From positions 1-64,000 of the forward strand of contig JANXLU010000012.1 of NCBI GenBank assembly GCA_025354985.1: a stretch of 64,000 nt of DNA, given 5' to 3'. A program made the position numbers and the translations under genes. Of the stretch, positions 34,955 through 43,131 are shown piece after piece; position 1 is the first letter of the stretch; every line of letters begins with the position of its first letter. The notes beneath the pieces were generated by a model that was not told where the DNA came from, did not search any database, and saw nothing but the letters and a program-made list of their open reading frames with translations. The stretch comes from Chloroflexota bacterium (GTDB taxonomy: Bacteria; Chloroflexota; Anaerolineae; J036; Brachytrichaceae).

Positions 34955-36121
34955 TTGAATATAGCTCTGATCGCAGGCGAGTATCCACCGATGCAGGGTG
35001 GTCTCGGAGACTTTTCTCGCGAACTCGCACGTGCGCTAGCGGGTGCGCATCACTCGGTCCATATTCTGACGCTTGGGCACGGTATGGACACGACCGCGAA
35101 CAAAGTCACGCCGGACGAAGACGGGGTGCGCGTGCACCGCATCGTTCCAGGTTGGGGCTGGAGCACCCTAAAACATGTCAGTCAATTTGCCCGGCAGCAT
35201 GCAATAGACGTTATTGATCTGCAGTACCAAGCGGCTGCCTATCAAATGCACGGCGCCATGAACTTGCTACCGCGCCAATTGCGCAAACTGCCTGCCACGA
35301 AAACGTTTGTGACATTTCATGATTTGCGTGTCCCGTATTTGTTCCCAAAGGCCGGGCCGCTGCGGTGGCTTGCTGTTCTGCAAATGGCCAGGGGAGCCCA
35401 CGGTTCCATCGTTACCAACGTGGAAGACGAAGCCACGCTGCTAAGGCACCAAGTCAAACCGGCTGTAATTCCGATTGGAAGCAACATCTCCAACCATCCA
35501 CTACCCGGATTTGTCAAGTCTGATTGGCTTGCCTCGCTTGGGGTGACACCCGGCACTTCGGTTGTCGGATATTTTGGCTTCATAAATGAAAGCAAGGGCG
35601 CCGATGTATTGGTGCAGGCACTTGCGAAGCTTCGCTCACGTCAAACGCCGGCCCCGGTCGTGCTGTTTATCGGGGCGCCGCTTGGTGCCAGCGACCCAAC
35701 CAATGTGGCCTACCGAAACCACATCAATGGTTTGATCGACAACCTTGGCGTGCGCCCAGCAATCTACCAGACAGGCTTTTTGGATGACCTTGGCGTAAGT
35801 CGCGCATTTGCCGCCTGTGACTGCGTCGCCCTGCCATATCGTGATGGTGTGAGTTTTCGCCGGGGCACGCTTATGGCCGCGTTAAGCCACGCATGCGCCA
35901 TCGTGACTACGGTGCCGCGGGTGGCAATTCCCCAAATAAAGGACGGCTTGAATATGCTGCTCACGCCCGTTGACGATCCCGATGCCCTTGCACAGGCCAT
36001 ATCTCGTCTGTTGGCTGATCCCGTGCTAACCGATAAACTTCGCACTGGCGCTCGGGAACTATCCAGCGAGTTCCAGTGGCCGGCAATAGCACGCAACACG
36101 GTCATCACGTTCAACAGCTAA
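34955..36121 (+). CDS. Glycosyltransferase family 4 (GT-B fold)
   Basis: A 388-residue glycosyltransferase starting with TTG. The N-terminal acceptor domain opens with IALIAGEYPPMQGGLGDFSRELARAL. The donor domain contains VVGYFGFINESKGADVLVQALAKL and a nucleotide-sugar loop around ALPYRDGVSFRRGTLMAALSHACAIVTT, where the E-x7-E of GT4 enzymes is not clearly conserved. The C-terminal DDPDALAQAISRLLADP is typical. It probably transfers a sugar from a nucleotide-sugar donor to a lipid or other acceptor at the inner face of the membrane. It is the last gene of the lipoprotein-ACP-FAAL-AIM24 set. Confidence 0.85.
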   Translation: MNIALIAGEYPPMQGGLGDFSRELARALAGAHHSVHILTLGHGMDTTANKVTPDEDGVRVHRIVPGWGWSTLKHVSQFARQHAIDVIDLQYQAAAYQMHGAMNLLPRQLRKLPATKTFVTFHDLRVPYLFPKAGPLRWLAVLQMARGAHGSIVTNVEDEATLLRHQVKPAVIPIGSNISNHPLPGFVKSDWLASLGVTPGTSVVGYFGFINESKGADVLVQALAKLRSRQTPAPVVLFIGAPLGASDPTNVAYRNHINGLIDNLGVRPAIYQTGFLDDLGVSRAFAACDCVALPYRDGVSFRRGTLMAALSHACAIVTTVPRVAIPQIKDGLNMLLTPVDDPDALAQAISRLLADPVLTDKLRTGARELSSEFQWPAIARNTVITFNS

Positions 36122-36140
36122 TCCCGTCCTACGTGCCTCC

Positions 36141-36458
36141 CTAAATAATCGATTGTCCGGTCGAATTCATGCGCGTCACCACGATTTTGGAGCGGTCAAT
36201 AAACGTGCCAACCACCGGCCCAATGTCATTTACCCATGTCGCGTTCTTATACACAGCTTCATAAATACGCACGCGCTCGGCCTCGTCCTCAAAGCGACGC
36301 ATCCAGTAATACACGTCCGAATTGGTTTCGCTGGTCCACATCCCGATCACAACCACACCCTTTGAAGTTTGAAATGGTACGACTACTTCATGCATGTATG
36401 TGACCCAAGCATCCCGCTTCCCTGGCAGACACGTATATTCGCGAAATTCGTAAAGCAT
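36141..36458 (-). CDS. NIPSNAP-family protein
   Basis: A 105-residue protein of the dimeric alpha-beta barrel NIPSNAP family, starting MLYEFREYTCLPGKRDAWVTYM. It contains VVVIGMWTSETNSDVYYWMRRFEDEAERVRIYEAVY, the usual core. The family has no agreed function. The ATG at 36458 is six bases after a TACAAT box, which favours it over the longer open frame to 36512. It lies just after the phosphoesterase gene on the same strand. Confidence 0.85.
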   Translation of the reverse strand: MLYEFREYTCLPGKRDAWVTYMHEVVVPFQTSKGVVVIGMWTSETNSDVYYWMRRFEDEAERVRIYEAVYKNATWVNDIGPVVGTFIDRSKIVVTRMNSTGQSII

Positions 36459-36464
36459 GTCTCG

Positions 36465-36470
36465 ATTGTA
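36465..36470 (-). promoter_or_regulatory. -10 box of the NIPSNAP gene (leaderless type)
   Basis: TACAAT on the minus strand, six bases before ATG 36458, with no Shine-Dalgarno. It is located 39 bases downstream of the phosphoesterase stop. Confidence 0.5.
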
Positions 36471-36508
36471 TGTTGAAACAGCAGTTCCCCGCACGCGACC
36501 TGTAGCCG

Positions 36509-37564
36509 TCACGCGTGCGGTGGCGGTGCCGGCGTTTGCCCAAAATCAAAGCAATCAGACATGTCACTTGTGGCCTTGGTACGGGCGTTCAATGTCCGCA
36601 AACCAAATACCTTCTCACAAAACTTCACTACGCTTACATGCGAATGCAATACGTTGGAAATGTAACCCTGCTTTGCATACGGGCTCAATACGATACACCC
36701 CACGCGTGATCCATATCGAAACTGGGTGCCATCCTTCCAATTTTCAATATTAGGGGGATCAACGTGATCCAGCCATCCACCCCAGTCATCCCAAGTAATA
36801 AAAACTGCCGTCTTTGGCCATAAACCGCCCGCCACAATCGCGTTAACCTGATCCACGGTCCACTGCATCCCCAGCGTGACGTTTCCTGCGGCGGGATTAT
36901 TTACATCTGCAAACGTGGGTGGGTGCTCGGTTAGCGCGCTCGGCGCATAGACCCATGAAACAGATGGGAGTTTTCCGGAAGCCGCGTCAGCCGCAAATTG
37001 GGCGGAACTCAGTGCTGTGCTTGCATCCAGACCGTGATGCCCGTCATCCGGCGCACCAAAGCTAAAGTTTCTCTGCTCGCCTGTTCCGGCTGGCCGGAAT
37101 GATGATTTGCCCTGCAAGGCTTTGATCATGGCAAAAACATATCCGCCATAGTTGCCCCAAGTCAGCTTCTTCTTTTCCAGGTTAATCGGTAGCGACGGTA
37201 TATCGTACAGCGGCGGTGGATTCCGCGGAGGATTGTCAATAATAGGCGCATCCGCAGCAACCAGCATCAAGTGGTTTGGCGTGGACGGGCCCGCCACATC
37301 CGTAAAGTAGTTGTCGCACAATGTGAATTGCCGGGCATACGAAAAATATGTCGGAATATCACTTTCCAAGTACTGTTCTGGGGCAGCAGTCGTTTTACGC
37401 GTCAGCCATGCTGAATGCCGATGGTTATGATCGGTCTTAGGCGGGTTCGGTGCATGCGCCAGAGTCGTACCATTGGCGCCTGAGAATGTTCCAAAATAGT
37501 TGTCAAAACAGTGATTCTCTTTGACAATAATCACGATATGTTCTATCGGGCTTTTCTTTGCCAT
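36509..37564 (-). CDS. Phosphoesterase-family protein (PF04185, acid phosphatase/phospholipase C-like)
   Basis: A 351-residue protein of the phosphoesterase family that includes AcpA and phospholipases C. Metal-site motifs are HIVIIVKENHCFDNYFGTF at the N-terminus, DVAGPSTPNHLMLVA, the central EHPP segment and FITWDDWGGWLDHVDPP, followed by RVGCIVLSPYAKQGYISN and HSHVSVVKFCEKVFGL. It would hydrolyse phosphomonoesters or phospholipids. Unlike most relatives, it has no visible signal peptide (starts MAKKSPIEH), so it is either cytoplasmic or secreted by an unusual route. A GGAG ribosome-binding site lies nine bases before the ATG. Confidence 0.87.
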   Translation of the reverse strand: MAKKSPIEHIVIIVKENHCFDNYFGTFSGANGTTLAHAPNPPKTDHNHRHSAWLTRKTTAAPEQYLESDIPTYFSYARQFTLCDNYFTDVAGPSTPNHLMLVAADAPIIDNPPRNPPPLYDIPSLPINLEKKKLTWGNYGGYVFAMIKALQGKSSFRPAGTGEQRNFSFGAPDDGHHGLDASTALSSAQFAADAASGKLPSVSWVYAPSALTEHPPTFADVNNPAAGNVTLGMQWTVDQVNAIVAGGLWPKTAVFITWDDWGGWLDHVDPPNIENWKDGTQFRYGSRVGCIVLSPYAKQGYISNVLHSHVSVVKFCEKVFGLRTLNARTKATSDMSDCFDFGQTPAPPPHA

Positions 37565-37751
37565 CGGTCACTACTCCTATACAAACGTGCGAAGCGCTAA
37601 ACGATCGAGCGCAACACCCCTAAATAGGTTATAGGATCAATCCAACGTGCTGTCCATAGGGCAGATGTCTCATTTAGAACCGAACCCCTAATGCGGGGAT
37701 AAGCGCTTTTGCGGTTATGTCAAGATGACTGCGCGCTGTGGGTGATGCAAC

Positions 37752-37757
37752 TAGAAT
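37752..37757 (+). promoter_or_regulatory. Candidate -10 box upstream of the Gfo/Idh/MocA gene
   Basis: TAGAAT about 42 bases before ATG 37800. The 235-base intergenic stretch 37565-37799 otherwise holds only a short hairpin near 37685-37698 (CCCC-GGGG) and no open frame of note. Confidence 0.3.
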
Positions 37758-37799
37758 ATACGCTCGTTAAATGGAATTCATTGCATTTATTTGTAAAAC

Positions 37800-38861
37800 A
37801 TGAACATTGGAATCATCGGTTGCGGAAATATCAGTCCCATATACTTTAAGAATTTCGCCCGGTTTGGGTTGAAAGTTGCTGCGTGCGCCGACGTTTTTAT
37901 GTCAGCCGCGGAGAAACGAGGTGCGGAGTACAACGTACCAGCAGTTACAGTGGATCAATTGCTGGCAGACCCATCCATTGGGCTTGTGCTAAACATAACT
38001 GTTCCGGCAGCACATGGCGATGTCGCTCTACAGGCTTTAAGCGCTGGTAAACACGTATATAACGAGAAGCCACTAGCCCTCACCCGGGACCAGGCGAAGC
38101 AAATGCTGGCGCTCGCGACCTCAAAAAACCTGCGGGTTGGCTGTGCTCCCGACACGTTTCTGGGTGCCGGACTCCAGACCTGCCGACGCCTTATTGATGA
38201 GGGCGCGATTGGTCGCCCGGTGGCGGCCACGGCATTTATGCTTGGTCATGGTCCTGAGGGCTGGCACCCAAATCCAGAGTTTTTCTACAAGATCGGAGCG
38301 GGACCCATGTTTGACATGGGCCCTTATTACTTGACCGCCCTGGTCAATCTGCTGGGCCCGGTCAAGCGCGTTACGGGCTCCGCCCAAATCAGCTTTGCTG
38401 AACGCACAATTGGCAGTGAACCAAAGAAAGGTCAGAAGATTGTGGTTGAAACGCCAACACACGTGGTTGGTGTGCTGGATTTTGCGCAGGGCACGGTCGC
38501 CACGCTAATAACCAGCTTCGACATATGGGGGCACAATTTGCCCCGCATCGAGATATACGGCAGCGAGGGTTCGCTTAGTTGCCCGGATCCCAATACGTTT
38601 GGAGGCCCGATTCAGATTCGCAAATGGAATGAAAAGAACTGGGAAGATGTGCCCTTGGATCCGGGGCACATAGTGGATTCACGCGGGTTGGGGCCACGTG
38701 ATCTGATTCAAGCAGTTGCGGATAATCGCGCCCATCGCGCCAGTGGTGCTTTGGCCTATCATGTGCTTGACCTGATGCATGCCGTCCACGACGCGTCGCG
38801 CGAGGGTCGTCACATTACATTGGAAAGCACGTGCGATCGCCCGGCTAAGTTTACCGATTAG
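37800..38861 (+). CDS. Gfo/Idh/MocA-family oxidoreductase
   Basis: A 353-residue NAD(P)-dependent dehydrogenase. The Rossmann start is MNIGIIGCGNISPIYFKNFARFG, and the cofactor/substrate lysine is in GKHVYNEKPLALT. GAGPMFDMGPYYLTALVNLLGPV marks the C-terminal substrate domain. Relatives oxidise inositol, glucose or other sugar alcohols; the substrate here cannot be told. It is apparently monocistronic and is followed by a hairpin at 38874-38908. Confidence 0.88.
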   Translation: MNIGIIGCGNISPIYFKNFARFGLKVAACADVFMSAAEKRGAEYNVPAVTVDQLLADPSIGLVLNITVPAAHGDVALQALSAGKHVYNEKPLALTRDQAKQMLALATSKNLRVGCAPDTFLGAGLQTCRRLIDEGAIGRPVAATAFMLGHGPEGWHPNPEFFYKIGAGPMFDMGPYYLTALVNLLGPVKRVTGSAQISFAERTIGSEPKKGQKIVVETPTHVVGVLDFAQGTVATLITSFDIWGHNLPRIEIYGSEGSLSCPDPNTFGGPIQIRKWNEKNWEDVPLDPGHIVDSRGLGPRDLIQAVADNRAHRASGALAYHVLDLMHAVHDASREGRHITLESTCDRPAKFTD

Positions 38862-38873
38862 GAAGCAATGTAT

Positions 38874-38908
38874 GGCTGGGGCATCGCCAATGCGCGTGTA
38901 CCCCAGCC
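38874..38908. other. Stem-loop downstream of the Gfo/Idh/MocA gene
   Basis: Perfect 8-bp inverted repeat (GGCTGGGG with CCCCAGCC) and a 19-base loop, beginning 13 bases after the stop codon. It has no T-run, so it may be a weak or Rho-assisted terminator. Confidence 0.4.
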
Positions 38909-38919
38909 AACAGCCACCA

Positions 38920-38946
38920 ATTAGTTCAATTAGTTCCATTAGTTCA
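38920..38946 (+). repeat. Three 9-bp tandem repeats
   Basis: Three consecutive copies of ATTAGTTCA (the middle one ends in C) in the short gap before the AcpH-like gene. They may be a slippage product or binding sites for a regulator of that gene. Confidence 0.6.
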
Positions 38947-38979
38947 AAACTGCGTGCTCATTGGGCACATTGAGCACAA

Positions 38980-39567
38980 ATGAACTGGCTCGCCCATGTA
39001 TTCCTGTCCGAACCTGAGGCCGAGCCGCGCTTGGGGCAGGTGATTGCCGATTGGGTCAAGGGCGCTGATCGGGCTCAATTTAGTCCCGGCATCCAGCGTG
39101 GCATCTCATGTCATATAGAAATTGACCGGTTTACGGATACGCATCCTGTGGTTATTCGCAGCATGGAGCGGATTCAATCACCGTTTAAACGATACGCGGC
39201 AGTTCTGGTCGACGTGTTTTACGACTATGTTCTGTCATGCGAGTGGGGCGCCTATTGTTCGATCCCGCTGCCAGCATTTGTCTCGACGGTGTATGCCGGG
39301 TTTTCCGAATATCTGCCCATCCTGCCGCCACGGGTCCGAACAGGATTTGAACAAATGATTAAAGCTGACTGGTTGGGTTCGTACGGTACGCCTTCCGGTG
39401 TTGACACCTTGCTTCGACGAATCAGCGGCCGGCTGACACGCACCAACAACCTTGGCGACGGCGCATCGGAACTACTCGCCCACGACCACGGCTTTCGACA
39501 GGATTTTGCCGAATTCTTCCCGGCACTTCAAAAACACACGCGTGTGTGGATGCAATCCAGATCCTAA
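38980..39567 (+). CDS. ACP phosphodiesterase-like protein (AcpH/DUF479)
   Basis: A 195-residue protein of the AcpH family, HD-like hydrolases that remove the phosphopantetheine arm from acyl carrier protein. The start MNWLAHVFLSE and the segments LGQVIADWVKG, RGISCHIEIDRFTDTHPVVIRS (metal-binding His/Asp), AVLVDVFYDYVLS and the C-terminal EFFPALQKHTRVWM are all family features. It is apparently monocistronic. Its closeness to the stand-alone ACP/FAAL cluster may be meaningful, but that is inference. Confidence 0.85.
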   Translation: MNWLAHVFLSEPEAEPRLGQVIADWVKGADRAQFSPGIQRGISCHIEIDRFTDTHPVVIRSMERIQSPFKRYAAVLVDVFYDYVLSCEWGAYCSIPLPAFVSTVYAGFSEYLPILPPRVRTGFEQMIKADWLGSYGTPSGVDTLLRRISGRLTRTNNLGDGASELLAHDHGFRQDFAEFFPALQKHTRVWMQSRS

Positions 39568-39593
39568 AGCGGATTACGCTCTGACGAGTAAGG

Positions 39594-40955
39594 CTACGGT
39601 GCACCAATGTCGGCAAATCCATCAATGATCCGGGCAATATGTCGAACCGCCTGAGAAAAGTCCGCAATTCGAATATGCTCGTTTGGTGCATGTGCACGGT
39701 TGTCCCAGTAACCGATACCCGGGTTGATCACCGGGATCCCTCCCAACGGACCTCGAAACGCGTAGATTGGACTACTGCCGCCTACCATGGGGTAAATCAC
39801 GGCTGATTTGGCATAGACTTCTTGCGCGGCAGATGCAGCCAAGGCCACCAGCGGATCTGCGCTGGATGTTTTGGCCGGGTGCATGGCACCCAATAACATT
39901 ACATTCACATCCCCAAATCCATGCTTGTCCAGATGGCGTCGGAGTAGTTCAAGACACTCACTCGGAACCTGATCAGGTACCAACCGGAAATCCAATTTTG
40001 CACTCGCCTTGGACGGAATTACGGTCTTGAGACCATCGCCCTGATAACCAGTCGTGATTCCCTGAATATTGCACGTTGGTTCAAATACCGCCCGCCTAAT
40101 CTCGGCGGACGTCCGACCATTTAGATAGTGTTCAATGCCGTAAATCTCTCGATCCAGTGCCAAAGAATCTGGAAGTTTCGCCAGGTACTCCAGATCAAGT
40201 GCAGTTGGCGGAATTGCCCTGGATTGAAAGCCTTCAATGGTGATCCGTTCCGAATCATCCTTTAGGGATTGAAGTGCGCGTACCATGCGCCACGCAGCGC
40301 TCGGCAAAAAGTGAGCACGTCCACTATGCGCATCCGTCTTCATCGTGCTCACGGATAATTCAACGGCAAGCAGTCCCCGCGCACCCAGGGATATATACGG
40401 CGCCCCTTCGGGTTCAATCCCGCCCTCCTCCCAGATTGCCCCGTTGCAGACCAACAAATCCCTGTGCTGCAGCACAAATTCGGCAATGTGCGGGCTGCCT
40501 ATTTCTTCCTCGCCCTCCACGATAAAAGTAACGCCACACGGTAACTGGCCGGCATGAGCGTGGCGAACAGCAGCCAGCGCAGCCAGCCTGGCCACCAATT
40601 CACCCTTGTCGTCGCGTGATCCGCGCGCAAACAGTGCGCCGTCGCGAATAACAGGTTCAAACGGTGGGGACTGCCAAAGATTCAATGGTTCAGGCGGCTG
40701 CACATCGTAGTGGTTGTAACAAAGCAGTGTTCTCGCACTCCTTCCCGCTATGCGACCCACGATGATCGGGTTGCCGGCAGTTTCAAACTTCGAAACTTCC
40801 AAACCATGCCTGGCAAGAAGCGCCACAACGAGATCAGCGCATTCCCTTGTCCCTTCACGTCGGGCGCTCACGCTGGGTTGCCGGCATAACGCCATAACTT
40901 CCTGCAAAGATTCATCAAGGTGCGCCGCAATAAATTCATCGATCATTACTGTCAT
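39594..40955 (-). CDS. M20-family dipeptidase/deacylase
   Basis: A 453-residue zinc amidohydrolase of the M20 family, closest to carnosinase-like dipeptidases. The metal and catalytic residues are in CYNHYDVQPPEPLNLW, RGSRDDKGELVA and IVEGEEEIGSPH, with further ligands in the HSGRAHFLPSAAWRM lid region and near HAPNEHIRI at the end. It would split dipeptides or N-acyl amino acids in the cytoplasm. AAAAGG five bases before ATG 40955 supports this start rather than the frame to 40979. Confidence 0.9.
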   Translation of the reverse strand: MTVMIDEFIAAHLDESLQEVMALCRQPSVSARREGTRECADLVVALLARHGLEVSKFETAGNPIIVGRIAGRSARTLLCYNHYDVQPPEPLNLWQSPPFEPVIRDGALFARGSRDDKGELVARLAALAAVRHAHAGQLPCGVTFIVEGEEEIGSPHIAEFVLQHRDLLVCNGAIWEEGGIEPEGAPYISLGARGLLAVELSVSTMKTDAHSGRAHFLPSAAWRMVRALQSLKDDSERITIEGFQSRAIPPTALDLEYLAKLPDSLALDREIYGIEHYLNGRTSAEIRRAVFEPTCNIQGITTGYQGDGLKTVIPSKASAKLDFRLVPDQVPSECLELLRRHLDKHGFGDVNVMLLGAMHPAKTSSADPLVALAASAAQEVYAKSAVIYPMVGGSSPIYAFRGPLGGIPVINPGIGYWDNRAHAPNEHIRIADFSQAVRHIARIIDGFADIGAP

Positions 40956-41277
40956 GTTACCTTTTACTGGCAAAACCATCAGAATAAATGTTCTTTTTGT
41001 ACTATACTCACTGGCATCTGATATAGATCAATTGTCAACGCCCATCGCACAGTTAGTCGCCGCCAATCATCCGGAATTGCGTGCGGTTCCCCGACCGGAG
41101 CGTGCCGAAAAAGGGTTGGAATACTGGACAGTTCAAAACATACTTGCAAGTCCAAAACAGGTTGAAACCCCCGGGAAAAAGCCCCGTTTCCACGCAGGGC
41201 TTGGCGACGCCCAGAGTGCACATCCACCTATGGCAAATACCATAAACTGAACACGTCCCACTAATCGCGGTTTAGCC
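40956..41277 (+). other. Intergenic region with a possible small gene at 41032-41250
   Basis: About 320 bases with no recognised gene. A TTG-started frame on the plus strand (41032-41250) would encode about 72 residues (STPIAQLVAANHPELRAVP...) with ordinary composition. It has a TATACT -10-like box at 41004-41009 but no ribosome-binding site. An antisense frame at 40979-41227 is less convincing. Neither resembles a family I know, so this is only a candidate. Confidence 0.25.
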
Positions 41278-42078
41278 TCATGGTTCAATTTGAGCCGGTT
41301 TCAAGGCACGCGTTGCAAAATAGCCTGGAATGTTAAATTTGGCGGTGATGCTGGCGTGATGCGGTGTGCTGTAGAAGCCGGTCAAAACAAATCCGGCATC
41401 CAACTGCCCGCCGATCTGATCATCCATCGTATGGCTGAACTCAAGCGGTGAATGGGCGCCAAGCACTCGTTCACGTTCTTCCTCGCTAATACTGGTCACG
41501 TCAGAATAGGGCAGTGAATGACGCACACGCAATACCCGAAACAAATCCTTGTCCTCCATGTCAAACACAAATTCAGTCGGGTTCATAAACCCGGAGAGCA
41601 GCATGCCTCCGGGCCGCAGCACGCGAAAACATTCGCGCCACACCGATCGAATTTCCGGCACAAACACATTGCTAACCGGATGAAAAATGAGATCAAAACT
41701 GCCATCTGCAAACACGCCAAGATCGCGCATGTCTCCTTCAATCAGCGCCAATTGCAATCCTTCTCGCAACGCCACGGCGCGATCTTGCGCCAGCTGTTTT
41801 GGCGAATTATCGAAGATCGTAACGCGTGCACCCGCCGCCGCAAAGATTGGTCCCTGCTGGCCACCCGAGCTGGCCAAGCCGAGCAAATCCAGGCCTTCCA
41901 GCGACGCGGGAAACCATGGCCGAGGTACCGTCTGATATCCTGTAAGCACCACGTGCCACTGCCCTCGTCGCGCATCTGCGACCTGCGCTGGAGACACCGG
42001 ACGTGTCCATTCATTTTCATCTTCCACCTGCCGGTCCCAGGCCACCCGATTGTGCTCGCGCACATGCTCGCTCGTCAT
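41278..42078 (-). CDS. SAM-dependent class I methyltransferase
   Basis: A 266-residue methyltransferase. The N-terminal part (VREHNRVAWDRQVEDENEWTRPV) is typical of a family of small-molecule methyltransferases. The SAM site contains LDLLGLASSGGQQGPIFAAAGARVTIFDNSPKQL, where the usual GxGxG is replaced by GLASSGGQQ. It continues with IEGDMRDLGVFADGSFDLIFHPVSN and VLRPGGMLLSGFMNP. ATG 42078 has a TACAAT box six bases upstream, so the longer open frame to 42180 is not used. The substrate is unknown. Confidence 0.87.
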   Translation of the reverse strand: MTSEHVREHNRVAWDRQVEDENEWTRPVSPAQVADARRGQWHVVLTGYQTVPRPWFPASLEGLDLLGLASSGGQQGPIFAAAGARVTIFDNSPKQLAQDRAVALREGLQLALIEGDMRDLGVFADGSFDLIFHPVSNVFVPEIRSVWRECFRVLRPGGMLLSGFMNPTEFVFDMEDKDLFRVLRVRHSLPYSDVTSISEEERERVLGAHSPLEFSHTMDDQIGGQLDAGFVLTGFYSTPHHASITAKFNIPGYFATRALKPAQIEP

Positions 42079-42084
42079 GAGTCG

Positions 42085-42090
42085 ATTGTA
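42085..42090 (-). promoter_or_regulatory. -10 box of the methyltransferase gene (leaderless type)
   Basis: TACAAT on the minus strand, six bases before ATG 42078. The spacer CGACTC has no ribosome-binding site. Confidence 0.5.
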
Positions 42091-42191
42091 TCGACCAGCC
42101 ATCCGCCAAGGTTCGGATTGGCCTCGTCGATTCGACCAGGCACTTTGGCCATGCGATTCGCAGATTAGTGCGGGTGACAAATGTCATACTG

Positions 42192-42222
42192 TTGACAAAC
42201 CACTCCTAATTTTCCCTAATCT
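42192..42222 (+). promoter_or_regulatory. Candidate promoter of the MacB-like exporter operon
   Basis: TTGACA at 42192-42197 and TAATCT at 42217-42222, with a rather long 19-base spacer, about 75 bases before ATG 42298. The rest of the 219-base divergent region shows no other clear signal. Confidence 0.4.
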
Positions 42223-42297
42223 CGCGGTATCTTAACAACTTCCTTGCAATTGACTGATAACCTTGAGTCGGTTTGGGATTACCAGACGCCATCAATC

Positions 42298-43131
42298 ATG
42301 CCACTTTTCAAACTCAAAACACGCAATCCCGTCCCGGTTGCGACCGGGGCAACTGCAGCAAACGGAACCAAAGCTGCGAACCAAATGCCAGTGGGCACAC
42401 GCGCGAACAAAAACGGCGTAGTCGGCACGGCACAACATGGCGACAACATCGTTGAAATTGACGACGTATACAAAAGCTTCATCATGGGAAAGGAGGCCGT
42501 TCCGGCCTTGCGCGGCGTGTCGATCAATGTCAAGCGCGGCGAGTTTCTTTGCCTGATGGGCCCGAGCGGCAGTGGCAAAACGACGCTTCTAAACATCATT
42601 GGCGGTCTCGACACACCCAGCCGGGGTCACGTCATGGTCGACGGCGAACAGGTGGTGTCGTTGAACGAAGAGAAACTTGCCCGCTTGCGCTTGAAGAAAA
42701 TGGGCTTTGTTTTCCAGTCCTTCAACTTGCTCAGCAGCTTTACGGCGTTGGAGAATGTGCAGGTGCCCATGGTGTTGCTAGGCAATAGAAACCCAAAACA
42801 TGCCGAGGAGTTGCTCCGCCTGGTCGGGCTTGGAGATCGCATGACCCATTACCCAAGCGAACTTTCAGGCGGACAACAGCAGCGTGTGGCTATTGCGCGC
42901 GCGCTTGCCAATGATCCACCCCTGCTCATCGGAGACGAAATGACGGGCGACTTGGATACCCAAACCTCGTTTGAGGTGATGGACCTGCTGGTAAAGCTAA
43001 ACAAGGACAATGGCACAAGCATTGTGTTTGTGACCCACGACCCGCGCATGAGTAAATTTGCCAGCCGCGTCATCCAAATGCGAGATGGCAAACTGGAGTC
43101 GGAAGAGCAATCTGCCGTTCACAATCCATGA
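42298..43131 (+). CDS. ABC exporter ATPase, MacB/LolD type
   Basis: A 277-residue ATPase of the LolD/MacB group. A non-conserved Ala/Thr/Asn-rich tail of about 55 residues precedes the domain, which starts IVEIDDVYKSFIMGKEAVPALRGV. Walker A is GPSGSGKTT (residues about 88-96), the Q-loop is FVFQSFNLLSSFTALENV, the signature LSGGQQQRVAIARAL, and Walker B reads LLIGDEMTGDLDT where DEPTGNLD is usual. ATG 42298 is chosen because the earlier frame to 42244 adds an unlikely stretch. It overlaps the permease gene by four bases (ATGA), so the two form one complex. Confidence 0.9.
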   Translation: MPLFKLKTRNPVPVATGATAANGTKAANQMPVGTRANKNGVVGTAQHGDNIVEIDDVYKSFIMGKEAVPALRGVSINVKRGEFLCLMGPSGSGKTTLLNIIGGLDTPSRGHVMVDGEQVVSLNEEKLARLRLKKMGFVFQSFNLLSSFTALENVQVPMVLLGNRNPKHAEELLRLVGLGDRMTHYPSELSGGQQQRVAIARALANDPPLLIGDEMTGDLDTQTSFEVMDLLVKLNKDNGTSIVFVTHDPRMSKFASRVIQMRDGKLESEEQSAVHNP

